Shown here in pieces: positions 58,601-62,067 of a stretch of 64,000 bases of DNA. The notes under the pieces are model-generated. The model made no database searches, was not told the origin of the DNA, and saw only the letters and a list, made by a program, of their open reading frames with translations. This stretch comes from Henricia sp. BOLD:AAB3569 (lineage: Eukaryota; Echinodermata; Asteroidea; Spinulosida; Echinasteridae). The stretch is from assembly GCA_037783545.1 (NCBI GenBank), contig JBBELK010001111.1, positions 62,001 to 126,000 of the forward strand, given 5' to 3'. Position 1 is the stretch's first letter. The number at the start of each line of letters is the position of its first letter. Made by a program: the position numbers and the translations under genes.

Positions 58601-61268
58601 TGGATTCTTGGTTGGTGACCGTCCACTGCTTCTGCGTATTACAACACAGCGCGCTGGTACCGGGTACCAACCAATATCGCGCGAAGCTGAACGCTGTTTT
58701 GACGTAAGAAAATTTAATAAATATAGAAATTTTACTAAATGTTAGTTTGTGGATATGGTACTTAATTACCTACCGGTAAGTGTTCATCAGTATTTAAAGA
58801 TACTGGTAAGTCTCGTCCGCAGCCCCGATGAAGTAATATATAACCACTAATCTGGAGGACCGCCGTTCAAACACACACTAAACATATGGAGGTGGCGAAC
58901 AACGTTTTGAGTTTTTCTCATAGTGACGAACCCGAAAGTGCATAGCGTTACGGGTGGCGAACAGCACGCGCATCAAATTTTGTTTTTTCTCATACCGACG
59001 AACACGTTCACAGCTTTACATGTAACTGCTCAGATATTAATCAAATAAATGGAAAATACGTAATTAATTAAAGTTTAGACATTAAGCAAGGTTATTATAA
59101 AACCCAAAAGTGGGATTTTATTTTCAAAAACGGTGAATTAAAAGAACTAAAATAAGTCCAACTAAAAACGCGAATTACTCGAAACTGAAGTTTGGCATAT
59201 TTGGCCATGTTCGTCAGTATGAGAAAAACGCGACGAAATACATGAATTAATTTATGGTCATAAAATATCCGATCGCAACATACAAGCTAAATTGATTGTG
59301 CTATAGATTCTAATGTACTGCAGGCACTGCATGAGATGCACTGATGCATCTACAGAGTAATTATGAAGACACTTGACTTTGAGAATACCCAACTCTGCTC
59401 TCATGTATAATTCAAGGCTGATCATCGGTCATGGCTTAGGATGCATGCACGGTCGGTCGGTCAAGCGTAAGGAATTCACACGGTCTTGATGAGGATGAAA
59501 GGGAAGATCTTTTTGACCTCAATTCCCTGGGCTCAATCTGGATACCTTGCTCCGTGCAATTAGACTATTGGCGGTGCATAAAACAGTGTGTACATGAGAT
59601 GTGTTTGAGATGGTGTACTGTACGTATAGTGGTTGCACAGTCAGCATTATTTATTGCAATTTAGTGGAGCAGTAGGCTAACGAAGCCTGCTGCAGCCTTG
59701 TGAAATGGGAGCTTGGTTGTTTGTACCGCAAGACTTGATTTGACACGTTGGGGCTTTTTCGGGCAATACGCACGTAAATTTGATGCGATCGTCTCGAGAA
59801 AATACAGTGTGGAGGGAATTGGACCCGTGTGAGAGGATGCAATGAAATCCAGACTCACAAAAACCCTTATTGCTGCCCAAGTTGATTTTGTGTTTTTTAG
59901 TGCGTTGTTTTATTCTGAATTTTCTCTGTGCTCAGTTTTCTTGAAGCAATGCGCGTCCAATTTACGCAGTAACACGTGGAAATGGGGGTTCAGTGTGAAT
60001 CCAGCCTATAAGGTGGGCCTTTTCACATGTACGTACAACAGTTAGGGCCTTAGTAGACTACTACGGTACAGGTATGACGTCAGTATGACGTCAGGTAATT
60101 GTGTTTAAACATATATATGTACATGTAGTGCACCCATAGTGCCGCGTATGCGTACCGGTTATGACGCAGAATATTGCTTTTTAAAAATTTGCCCACAGTT
60201 CAAAATTTGCGCCGAACCTACCTTGCGCATATTCTAAAATTGCGCTCGCAATCTAAATTTGCGCTGCGCAATCTTTGAACTAGGGAAATTTTAAAATCTG
60301 CGCACGAAAATTTACAAATTGCCCCGAGCATAAAGATTGCACCCAACATGTATAATTCTCCTTTAAATAAAGCTGTTTCTACTGGATGGATATTGGCTCC
60401 AAGACCTTTGTCATTTATTTGTTCTCGTAGCGCGCCGTCTGCGCGATATTCGATTCTGCTGTGTGATTGTTTTGATGTTGATATCGATCCTTACGCTTTT
60501 GACAAGACTTCGATCGACAAAGGTCTCGTCTATTTGCTCTGTGGCTGCTTAACTTTTTCTTTGTTTTGACCCAACATTCCCCCGAAAAGTCGGCGAAGCC
60601 AATCAGCGATCAAGATCAGCTGCGCTCGTGATTTATTTATGACGATTTAAAAACCAACAACGCACAAGTACGAATGTACGTACAGCGAGCACGCACTACA
60701 TTGTACAGCTGATAGGATGGATTCAACGTGTTACTATGGTACATGTAGCGACAATGCGACAGGCCAAATTTGCATATGTCATCACTCACGTGAGTACATG
60801 TAGGTCAATAGCAGGCGCGGATCCAGGTTCATTAAAATACAGGAATAAAATGGATTTAGGGGGCGTACCTGATTAGCGCGGTCTGGTTCTGCCCACAACT
60901 CTACAAAGTAGCGCAGACTAGATGGAAAATGGCACCAAAGCATTACTGAAACGGTAATTATAGCTCCGTAGAAACACAATCATTCCTACCTTTAAGACAT
61001 CCGCAAATGTTGAAAGTCGTCGGTAGCTGGGGTTGTTTCTCTCGTCCGCTTCATCTGATTCGTGTCCATCCACGATGCCTTCGTCCGTGTTAGCACTACC
61101 CTGGCTCTTCCTGTCTTCGTCATCCACATTCGCAATACCCGTCCCCTCCCCGCTGTTGGTCATTTGGTCGATCATGTCTTCAAGCGGTTCACTCAAGACT
61201 CGTTCTTCCTCTTCGTGGCAACCGTAGTCCAGTGCATGGTAGATGATGCGGCCGAGGGTATTCACTAC
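19504..61268 (-). CDS. SPIRE1: Spire-type actin nucleation factor, 13 exons visible, 5' end outside window
   Basis: Spire proteins nucleate actin filaments with tandem WH2 domains, bind formins (FMN) through the KIND domain, and attach to Rab-bearing vesicle membranes through the Spire box and FYVE-like finger. I joined 13 exons by hand: 61268-60990, 46921-46796, 45888-45814, 45034-44864, 43646-43560, 40485-40374, 37541-37360, 35110-34972, 33045-32912, 30360-30226, 26861-26794, 24969-24829, 19888-19504. Every intron is GT-AG and every phase matches, giving 677 codons ending in TGA. Vertebrate SPIRE1/2 are about 710-760 residues, so roughly the first 70-80 residues (start of KIND) lie to the right of 64000. 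Introns run from 0.8 to 14 kb and hold most of the repeats in this window. I found no other Spire-like exon between 61.3 and 64 kb. The symbol is by family; invertebrates usually carry one spire gene. Confidence 0.95.
20466..20690 (+). repeat. Interspersed repeat, SINE-like
   Basis: CCATGGTGGCTCATATGGCC, CTCCTGGATGGGATGCCAGT and AGTGTCTTGTCCAAGGACAC are typical of marine-invertebrate SINE bodies. It ends against the family T palindrome. Confidence 0.65.
20692..20838. repeat. Palindromic MITE family T, copy 1
   Basis: GCAGACTATTTCACAAAACC, GCACTGCGTAAGCCCACTTG, and end GGTTAAATCGGCTGCAG. Inverted relative to the copies at 23877 and 39023. Confidence 0.82.
20838..20910 (-). repeat. tRNA-like SINE head
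   Basis: Minus strand GTGGTGGTCTAGTGGATAGC (A-box) and CATGGTTCGAAGCCTGCAGC (B-box), 35 bases apart. Confidence 0.65.
21190..21250. repeat. MITE family P, left-end fragment
   Basis: GTTGTAGTCGAGTCCATCAC followed by four CACAAGTCC-type units. Confidence 0.78.
21670..22047. repeat. 21-bp minisatellite, homogeneous core, about 18 units
   Basis: GTACATGGGACCTGACCTGT+G repeated head to tail, with only an A/T change in units near both ends and near 21948. Because 21 is a multiple of three and no unit contains a stop in four frames, long frames of 120-176 codons run through it on both strands; these are not genes. Confidence 0.97.
22048..22620. repeat. Diverged minisatellite flank of the 21-bp array
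   Basis: About 25 degenerate units of the form GAGTTACTTGGGACCCGACC, 20-23 bp long. The parent repeat from which the homogeneous block at 21670 expanded. Confidence 0.9.
23684..23876. repeat. MITE family W, interrupted copy
   Basis: CTTTCTATAAATTAGGGGTC, then text matching 56844-57040 closely. The right end is missing beyond the family T insertion. Confidence 0.82.
23877..24003. repeat. Palindromic MITE family T, copy 2
   Basis: TCAGCAGCCGATTTCACGAA and TTCGTGAAATCGGCTGCAG ends; interior GCGCAGCTTACGCAATGAAA. It interrupts a family W element. Confidence 0.88.
24829..24969 (-). CDS. SPIRE1: Spire exon 12: FYVE-like zinc finger, second half
   Basis: 141 bases, completing a split Arg and leaving two bases. 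[17 protein letters not shown] gives the third CxxC pair (CTIC) and the KxMxLP turn, followed by [10 protein letters not shown], which matches the STLPIFSLGP / VPVYALSP segment of vertebrate Spire. A loop [16 protein letters not shown] follows. Acceptor CAACTGCAG|GCTTAT, donor AAAAG|GTAACC. Confidence 0.95.
25005..25143. repeat. Interspersed repeat (AAAACCAGTGAA family), copy 3
   Basis: Same order as copy 2 with about 85% match, ending TAATGTCACACTTTAGCAG. It lies in a Spire intron 36 bases upstream (gene sense) of exon 12. Confidence 0.78.
25199..25737. repeat. TIR element (AAAGGCCCAGTGTATC)
   Basis: TTTTAAAGGCCCAGTGTATC at the left and CTACTGGGCCTTTAAAG at the right; a second left-end-like AAAGGCCCAATGTATCG follows at 25733 and a diverged one at 47038. 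Confidence 0.7.
25985..26455. repeat. MITE family A, copy 4
   Basis: Starts TTAAAGGTAGAACACATATA. The internal array contains four tandem TTTGGGCAAAGTGGTG units and a duplicated GTACATGAAGTGCAGGGCGAA unit. The right end is truncated after TGATTTTCGG. Confidence 0.88.
26794..26861 (-). CDS. SPIRE1: Spire exon 11: FYVE-like zinc finger, first half
   Basis: 68 bases: 22 codons plus two bases. [19 protein letters not shown] then LCKR supplies the first two CxxC pairs (CFSC and CKLC) of the modified FYVE finger, equivalent to LCFCCRTRRFSFF...CQFCKR in SPIRE1. The finger loop is shorter and more basic than in vertebrates. Acceptor TTGACCACAG|ATCTGT, donor AAAG|GTAACT. Confidence 0.95.
26946..27612. 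repeat. MITE family A, copy 5, split by a SINE
   Basis: The left part ends in GGGGGATAAAA at about 27347. The sequence expected next (TTTGTAACAGTTTACC) resumes at about 27571. The intervening 220 bp is an antisense SINE with an AAAT tail, so the SINE inserted after this MITE. Confidence 0.9.
27350..27568 (-). repeat. tRNA-type SINE (AAAT tail), full length, antisense
   Basis: Read on the minus strand: GGTGTTATGGCCGAGCGGTC (A-box type), GTAGGTTCGATTCCGGG (B-box), the GAGCAAGGCACTCAACC body and the AAAT-repeat tail. It splits MITE family A copy 5. Confidence 0.9.
27620..27900. repeat. Interspersed repeat family Y, copy 1
   Basis: CATGGTGTTGAGATTTTGAT, TTATCCGGTTACATAAAGCA, GATAGTATTACT. Related copies at 34690 and 41565. 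Confidence 0.8.
28626..28750. repeat. Palindromic MITE family B, copy 3
   Basis: Arms GCACAGGCTCGTCGCCAATG and the complement; the central hairpin is shortened (CGCAGCCTCATG only). Confidence 0.9.
28785..28935 (+). repeat. tRNA-derived SINE, third family, copy 1
   Basis: GAGCATCTGCCCAGTGAGTC, AGAGGTCTCGGGTTCAAATT, then CCCATATGATGTTTCTCTCA and a GGTGATTATAGGCACCATA end. Diverged copy. Confidence 0.8.
29033..29405 (+). repeat. tRNA-derived SINE, third family, copy 2, interrupted
   Basis: CTTTATAGCTCAGCTGGTAG head; after GTCAGAGGTC it is interrupted by 232 bp and resumes with a repeated TCAGAGGTC at 29311, then CGGGTTCGAATCCTGATAAG and the usual body. Confidence 0.9.
29079..29310 (-). mobile_element. 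Non-LTR retrotransposon 3' fragment with 9-bp target duplication
   Basis: GC-rich 232-bp insert flanked by TCAGAGGTC at 29070-29078 and 29311-29319. On the minus strand it reads [20 protein letters not shown] then [12 protein letters not shown], closely resembling the RRRQLRLYGHVARFPxxDPAHRI C-terminus of many invertebrate non-LTR reverse transcriptases. 5'-truncated, and the reading frame is disturbed later. It inserted into an existing SINE. Confidence 0.82.
29517..30170. repeat. Foldback element with about 240-bp arms
   Basis: GAACAAGGCTTCGGGATCCT at the left, AGGATCCCGAAGCCCTGTTC at the right; matching inner words include GTGGCAAACTCACGAAAATG and CGTGAGTTTGCCACAGATTT. The right end lies 56 bases past the Spire-box exon donor. 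Confidence 0.9.
30226..30360 (-). CDS. SPIRE1: Spire exon 10: Spire box
   Basis: 45 codons, phase 0. [20 protein letters not shown] followed by [19 protein letters not shown] is the Spire box, the short helix shared by Spire and Rab3-effector-like proteins. Vertebrate SPIRE1 reads [23 protein letters not shown]. It sits directly before the zinc finger. Acceptor AATCTTTCAG|GAGCGG, donor AAG|GTACGT. Confidence 0.97.
30452..30945. repeat. MITE family A, copy 6
   Basis: Ends GCAGTATACATGATTGGTAT and CCAATCATGTATACTATATT. It lies in a Spire intron only about 90 bases upstream (gene sense) of the Spire-box exon. Confidence 0.9.
31695..32548. mobile_element. TIR element rich in AACAGATCTGTT palindromes
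   Basis: Left ACAATGGGTGAGGTCACAAT TCTGTGTGTGTTAC, right the near-exact complement ending GAATTGTGACCTCATCCATTGT. Inside are at least eight AACAGATCTGTT-type palindromes and several inner GAATTGTGACCTC ends, suggesting repeated internal duplication. No coding frame. Confidence 0.9.
32603..32756. repeat. Palindromic MITE family U, copy 3
   Basis: ATAGAACGTATCGAAAAGCC on the left and GCTATTCGATACAGTCTATA on the right; interior matches copy 2 closely. Confidence 0.88.
32912..33045 (-). CDS. SPIRE1: Spire exon 9: linker ending in RRHS
   Basis: 134 bases: completes a split Ser codon, then 44 codons, phase 0. Acidic and Ser/Glu-rich, ending [13 protein letters not shown]1 has a PQRRHSIEKE motif at the same place upstream of the Spire box. 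Acceptor TATCTCAG|CACTG, donor AGT|GTAACC. Confidence 0.85.
33125..33425. repeat. Low-complexity block with GGGCGACA/TGTCGCCCTA words
   Basis: AATGGGGCGACACTACGGG at the left, then AACCTAATAAAAATTGTTTT-type units of a GACCTAAxAAAAATGGTT repeat, then TGTGTCGCCCTAAT and TGTGTCGCCCTATT. Probably a decayed TIR element. Confidence 0.6.
33443..33596. repeat. Palindromic repeat
   Basis: GAGTTCAATGGTACGAATAT and ATATTCGTTCCATTGAACG arms around a second inverted pair (AGATGGAATTGTTCC / GTAATAATTCCATCT). Confidence 0.82.
34474..34671. repeat. Palindromic MITE, about 200 bp
   Basis: ACATACGGACTGGCATAATT / ATTGCCAGTCCATATGTGT outer, GTGACTGTGAGTGACCACAA / TTGTGGTCACTCACAGTCCC inner, CCGGGG centre. Confidence 0.88.
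34690..34860. repeat. Interspersed repeat family Y, copy 2, 5'-truncated
   Basis: TATCTGGTTACATAAAGCAG, CTTCCATATCCAAATT, CCATGGATAGTATTTTGGGG. Confidence 0.8.
34972..35110 (-). CDS. SPIRE1: Spire exon 8: linker
   Basis: 139 bases: 46 codons plus one base. [20 protein letters not shown], then [17 protein letters not shown]. The section [18 protein letters not shown] resembles the KLLRAPTLAELDSS element that vertebrate Spire carries in this linker, but only loosely. Assigned mainly from clean splice sites (ATATGCTAG|GATGAT; GAAT|GTAAGG), matching phase and the open frame. Confidence 0.8.
35165..35684. repeat. TIR element with AACTGGAAGCAACT repeats, copy 1
   Basis: AAGCCTAGCGTACATTGCAA at the left and GATGTACGCTAGGCTTAA at the right. 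The interior repeats CAACTGG(A/G)AGCAACT and CAGTTGC many times. It starts 55 bases upstream (gene sense) of Spire exon 8. Confidence 0.87.
36560..36860. repeat. Half of the 52931 palindrome, diverged
   Basis: ATATTGGAAATTTGTACACA, CAGAACAACTGAAACTTATT and ACTGTGGAAAGACTCATA match the right arm of the element at 52931-53312. Confidence 0.8.
37360..37541 (-). CDS. SPIRE1: Spire exon 7: basic then acidic linker
   Basis: 182 bases, completing a split Glu codon then 60 codons, phase 0 out. It begins [19 protein letters not shown], a strongly basic run just after the WH2 array, followed by a Ser/Asp-rich stretch ([16 protein letters not shown]) and ITLDWSDE. No domain is recognised; the linker is poorly conserved in the family. 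The phase fits both neighbours. Acceptor TTGTGTCCAAG|AGCGT, donor GAG|GTCAGT. Confidence 0.85.
37630..37785 (-). repeat. tRNA-derived SINE, third family, antisense with complete tRNA-like head
   Basis: Minus strand: GCCTTATAGCTCAGCTGGTG (A-box), AGGTCTCGGGTTCGAATCC (B-box), and ATAATGCC pairing with GCCTTAT as an acceptor-like stem with one mismatch. The anticodon arm does not fold normally, so this is a SINE head and not a working tRNA. Confidence 0.85.
37835..37910 (-). repeat. SINE third family, body-only duplicate
   Basis: TGGTGCCTGATCACCATTGAAATGAAACAAC-type text repeats the 37650-37685 part of the neighbouring copy, preceded by the same TAACGAACGCAACATC. Confidence 0.75.
37945..38413. 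repeat. Foldback element, about 460 bp
   Basis: AAAGTTCGGAAAGCCAAGTT and CTCGACTTTCCGAACTTTTT ends; ATTTGTTATGATTA...CAATTGGGGGATGTGC pairs with GCACATCCCCCAATTGATTA. Inner halves around TGACAATAGCA also pair. Confidence 0.88.
39023..39199. repeat. Palindromic MITE family T, copy 3
   Basis: CAGCAGCTTATTTCACGAAA start, AGGAATGTTGCGCAGCTTAT interior, end TTCGTGCAATCGGCTGCAG. Confidence 0.85.
39205..40335. mobile_element. Composite element with outer and inner TIRs
   Basis: Outer GGGGTGTTTCAAAATACCAT / TTATTTTGAAACACCCC. Inner pair 39626-39670 (GGTTTGTTTTGCCCTTACC) and 40095-40135 (complement). It also holds the SINE at 39280. A related outer copy is at 55200-55875. Confidence 0.75.
39280..39480 (+). 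repeat. SINE, fourth family (GCGCTATATAA tail)
   Basis: CCACCCAGGAGCAAATGGGT, then CGTACTCCCCAGGAAGTTG and an end ATGTGCGCTATATAAGATGC followed by CATTATCATTATCATTATC. Similar tails are common in deuterostome SINEs and CR1-like elements. Confidence 0.8.
40374..40485 (-). CDS. SPIRE1: Spire exon 6: WH2-D, degenerate LxxV motif
   Basis: 112 bases: 37 codons plus one base (phase 1 out). [12 protein letters not shown] leads into [19 protein letters not shown], the fourth WH2 segment (vertebrate SLHERILEEIKAERKLRPV). The amphipathic helix is well kept but the actin-binding LKKV-type motif reads LAPA, so this WH2 may bind actin weakly. Acceptor CTATTTGTAG|GTGCCT, donor CCAG|GTTAAT. Confidence 0.93.
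41565..41830. repeat. Interspersed repeat family Y, copy 3
   Basis: CCCATGGGTGTTGAGATTTT to GGTATTTTATAGGATTGTTG; the most complete copy. Confidence 0.82.
42542..42828. mobile_element. MITE family S, copy 1
   Basis: ATAGACCTTTATTACGGTGC left; GGCCGCACCGCGAGAAAGGT right (decayed). Interior CACAATGACA, ACATGCAGCGCGGACAGTGA matches copy 2. Confidence 0.9.
42955..43430 (-). repeat. SINE, fourth family, antisense, split by family B MITE
   Basis: Minus strand: GCCATGGCTAAGCAGTCCAG head, GGTGGGTTCGAGTCCGGC B-box, ACCCAGGAGTAAATGGGTAC, [MITE 43103-43242], CTCCCCAGGGAGCTGAGG, end ATGTGCGCTATATGAGACTC. Confidence 0.85.
43103..43242. repeat. Palindromic MITE family B, copy 4, inside a SINE
   Basis: Complete copy. 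The flanking sequence on both sides is one antisense SINE (42955-43102 and 43243-43430), so this copy inserted into the SINE. Confidence 0.9.
43560..43646 (-). CDS. SPIRE1: Spire exon 5: WH2-C
   Basis: 29 codons, phase 0. [18 protein letters not shown] then [11 protein letters not shown] matches vertebrate [30 protein letters not shown] almost residue by residue. It is the third WH2 segment with its LKP(V) motif; the V comes from the next exon. Acceptor ATCATGTAG|GTGAAT, donor CCA|GTAATG. Confidence 0.97.
44032..44053. repeat. G22 homopolymer in a Spire intron
   Basis: Twenty-two consecutive G on the plus strand, preceded by T7 and followed by AGGTGG; C22 in the Spire transcript sense. Confidence 0.95.
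44864..45034 (-). CDS. SPIRE1: Spire exon 4: WH2-A and WH2-B
   Basis: 57 codons, phase 0. [20 protein letters not shown] is the first WH2 amphipathic helix plus LKKV-type motif (here LKEI). [20 protein letters not shown] is WH2-B, nearly identical to the vertebrate [21 protein letters not shown]. The IPIEYEL spacer between them is also conserved (LPIEYQL). These segments each bind one actin monomer. Acceptor TTATATCTAG|GCAAGG, donor CTG|GTAGGT. Confidence 0.97.
45262..45385 (-). repeat. SINE fragment, antisense
   Basis: ACACTGGACCAACGGCTTTA and TGCCTTGCTCAAGGGCACAG match, inverted, the SINE body at 63570-63650. Confidence 0.75.
45385..45625. repeat. AACTGGAAGCAACT element, right-half copy
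   Basis: GCAACAGTTGCTTCCAGTTG CGAGGTCAATGTACTCTA through GATGTCGATGTACGCTAGG matches 35478-35678. Confidence 0.85.
45650..45808 (-). repeat. SINE, fourth family, fragment abutting a Spire splice donor
   Basis: Minus strand GCGCTTGGGCAAAGCACTTT, ACCCAGGAGCAAATGGGTAC and CCTGGAAGCTGAGAAGG match the fourth SINE family. In gene sense it starts within a few bases of the exon 3 donor GTAAGT at 45813. Confidence 0.8.
45814..45888 (-). CDS. SPIRE1: Spire exon 3: KIND-WH2 linker
   Basis: 25 codons, phase 0 at both ends, starting NLQSLHND and ending IQPKQW. This short acidic linker matches the ENLKKIQEM...NADW segment of SPIRE1, which leads into the first WH2 domain. The final Trp is the conserved one before ARxW. 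The acceptor is CATGCCCAG|AACTTG and the donor TGG|GTAAGT, a strong site. A SINE remnant in the intron begins almost at this donor (see 45650-45808). Confidence 0.9.
45961..46209. repeat. Palindromic MITE, about 250 bp
   Basis: GATCTGGGGCCAATTTCACG left and its complement ATTGGCCCCAGATC right; CTAAGCACAAAAATTTGCTT arms. It lies 73 bases upstream (gene sense) of Spire exon 3. Confidence 0.9.
46399..46539. repeat. Palindromic MITE family B, copy 5
   Basis: Complete hairpin ending GAGCCTGTGCCTTTAA. Family C (46540-46742) begins at the next base. Confidence 0.9.
46540..46742. repeat. Palindromic MITE family C, copy 3, diverged
   Basis: GCCTTTTCACACGTAAATTT on the left and TACGCGTAAAAAGG..TTGAATCGACC on the right; the interior shares GTGAAGCGACGCACTGAAAA with copy 2. 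Confidence 0.82.
46796..46921 (-). CDS. SPIRE1: Spire exon 2: end of KIND domain
   Basis: 42 codons, phase 0 at both ends, after the largest intron (about 14.07 kb). It encodes [13 protein letters not shown] then [20 protein letters not shown], the most conserved signature of the Spire KIND domain (SPIRE1 has [14 protein letters not shown]). The acceptor is CCATTAG|GTATGC and the donor CAG|GTACAT. Joined to the previous exon it restores DVLK-VCSEHL, as in vertebrate DVMK-LCAAHL. Confidence 0.96.
47328..47520 (+). repeat. SINE, fourth family, with tRNA-like head
   Basis: GCATGGCAGAGCGGTCAAGT A-box, TGTGGGTTCAAATCCCAGTC B-box, then CCACCAGGAGTAAATGGGTA and GGGCTATATTCCCCATAACC. Confidence 0.8.
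48530..50480. other. Large Spire intron, no gene seen
   Basis: Unique-looking AT-rich sequence, with AGGCCACC words repeated at 49300-49430 (GGCCACCTTGATAAACAGGC). No exon-like frame matches Spire. Confidence 0.5.
50501..51270. repeat. Long foldback element, arms about 320 bp
   Basis: ACACTCCTCAAAATAAAATA left and TATTTTATTTTGAGGAGTGT right; the arms stay over about 95% matched through GATTCTGCACTTGATAGAGT. The loop (about 50820-50950) has no frame. The largest and freshest palindrome in the window. Confidence 0.94.
51543..52112. repeat. Interspersed repeat family X, copy 1
   Basis: Inner TIR element AATTCCCAAAATTAGGGGTC ... GGACCCCTTATTTTGGGAATT (51546-51990), plus 120 bp more of shared 3' sequence (ACACGGGCGGTTGACGAGTT). 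The copy at 62068 matches over the whole length, so the mobile unit is larger than the TIR pair or the region was duplicated. Confidence 0.88.
52617..52649. repeat. (TAA)n microsatellite
   Basis: About eleven ATA/TAA triplets in a Spire intron. Confidence 0.95.
52931..53312. repeat. Foldback element, about 380 bp
   Basis: TCTTTCCACAGCAAAGAGGG start, CTGTGGAAAGACC end; inner GTGTACAAATTTCCAATATA and its complement flank a short loop at about 53085. Confidence 0.9.
53320..55090. other. Large Spire intron, no gene seen
   Basis: AT-rich. A 102-codon plus frame (53686-53994) has no recognisable domain. Confidence 0.5.
53639..53668. repeat. (AAAT)n-type tract
   Basis: Short imperfect AAATAAAATAAATAAAT run, possibly a SINE tail; no SINE body was recognised upstream. 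Confidence 0.75.
55098..55197. repeat. Palindromic MITE family B, copy 6, left-truncated
   Basis: Only the central stem and right arm remain (from CTACGAAATACACAGCTCC). An extra AATTAAAGG lies in the loop. Confidence 0.85.
55200..55875. mobile_element. Copy of the 40 kb outer element, with inserted MITE
   Basis: GTTAACCAGAATTTTAAAAT left; GAATGAAATTTGTGGGTGCACATAAGCTTGG-type text matches 40187-40215; AGGGCATGAACTTGAAATTT right matches 40286-40306. Interrupted by 55531-55826. Confidence 0.82.
55531..55826. mobile_element. MITE family S (TAGACCTTTATCACGGTGCG), copy 2
   Basis: TIR ATAGACCTTTATCACGGTGC on both ends with 1 mismatch over 29 bp. The empty site is visible in the related element at about 40262. 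About 296 bp, no coding frame. Confidence 0.92.
56625..56705 (+). repeat. SINE body fragment
   Basis: TCCATCCTTTGGATGGGATG TAAAGCCACA and CAGTGTGTTA match the SINE body at 63590-63645. Confidence 0.7.
56799..56840. repeat. Palindromic MITE family B, fragment
   Basis: About 42 bases, AGCTGCGTATTTCATGGCAT through GGCGCGCGCGCAT. It abuts the 56844-57082 element, which probably truncated it. Confidence 0.75.
56844..57082. repeat. MITE family W, complete copy
   Basis: TIR TTCTATAAATTAGGGGTCCA on the left and TGGACCCCTAATTTATAGAA on the right; inner GGTGTCCCCCGTTAC / GTAACGGGGGACACC also pair. 239 bp. Confidence 0.92.
57090..58480. other. Large Spire intron, nothing recognised
   Basis: AT-rich, with scattered TACATGTACATGTA words typical of this genome. 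Confidence 0.5.
58485..59232. repeat. Region with five CATACTGACGAA motifs, possible TIR element
   Basis: TTTCCCATACTGACGAA at 58487 and 58583, CTCATAGTGACGAACC at 58917, CTCATACCGACGAACAC at 58989, and the inverse GTTCGTCAGTATGAGAAAAA at 59210. The pair at 58583 and 59230 extends to TGACGAACATGG on both strands, which suggests TIRs. Confidence 0.65.
59757..60009. repeat. Palindromic MITE family C, copy 4, diverged
   Basis: Contains GCACGTAAATTTGATGCGA and, inverted, GCGCGTCCAATTTACGC, ending TCAGTGTGAATCCAGCC. Confidence 0.8.
60990..61268 (-). CDS. SPIRE1: Spire exon 1 of 13 visible: KIND domain, central part
   Basis: 93 codons, phase 0 at both ends. It opens with [16 protein letters not shown] and continues [17 protein letters not shown], the helix pair of the Spire KIND domain that contacts formin-2 tails. 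An acidic, Asp/Glu/Gly-rich insert follows (residues about 40-75), then LSTFADVLK, equivalent to the SYRDVMK of SPIRE1. The acceptor follows a pyrimidine-rich tract ending TGCAG, and the donor is AAG|GTAGGA. The preceding exon, with the conserved EEQAWA start of KIND, is not in the window. Confidence 0.93.
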
Positions 61269-61274
61269 CTGCAT

Positions 61275-62065
61275 GAGAGGAAAATATATGGCAATTCAGA
61301 ATGTGTAAATATTTCACTTTGCAAACAATTAAAAATGAATTCTGGGGTACTACATGTATGTACATGTAAGAAACAAGGGAAAAGATTAGATTTTTGGAAA
61401 AGATGAACCATTTTCAATCAGAATCTAGTGGCATGTGTACATACTGACTACTGCTCAAATCATGCAAAATATTTTATAATTGTTTCCCATTTTAATTACA
61501 GTTTTCCTTATACTTAATTTTTATTTTGGATCTTTATCTTGTCGTCATTGGTGTTTGCATACTGTAAAGGGCGTTATTTCCACTCGTGATTAAAAGCCAT
61601 GTTGATAAAACTGCCTTGTAGAAATGTCAGCCACATAAAGGCAGTAATACTTCAGAAAACTTGAAAAATCCATGCATGTTTTTTGTGTGTTAATGAATGG
61701 TAAAACGTCGTCTGCAGACAACTTTTGAAAACCCACCTTCAGTTGGCAATTTCTCCCACAAAGGTACCATTTTACATTACCATGCCATTGCCATCAACCT
61801 ATTTAGTCGTTTTTTGGGTAACTGCAAACGATGTACATGTATTGGGGCTTTAAAAAAATGGGGCCTAAATTGTAGAATGAAATCAACTGAATCTGATTTG
61901 GTGCGAATGACAAGACCAACTTTGCAAGTACTCCAGGCAGTAAACATCCAATAGTTCCTTGATACCAGCTTTAATCAGCTCGACCCAGAAAATATAATAT
62001 TCTGAAATCAAACTAGAGAATTAGCCTTAAAACTTACACATGAGGTATATGTACCGGTACATGTA
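61275..62065. other. Spire upstream intron, no exon found
   Basis: Searched on the minus strand for the missing start of KIND (EEQAWA-type motif) and found none here or to 64000. Confidence 0.6.
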
Positions 62066-62067
62066 CG

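Noticed and set aside
60070..60095. Two adjacent TGACGTCA sites as a CRE promoter
   Set aside because: They lie inside a Spire intron near no recognisable transcription start; two 8-mers are weak evidence.
60854..60945. Frame with [16 protein letters not shown] and a GT donor, just after Spire exon 1, first considered as the next KIND exon
   Set aside because: Phase does not fit exon 1 and it does not match KIND; the exon at 46921-46796 fits both phase and sequence.
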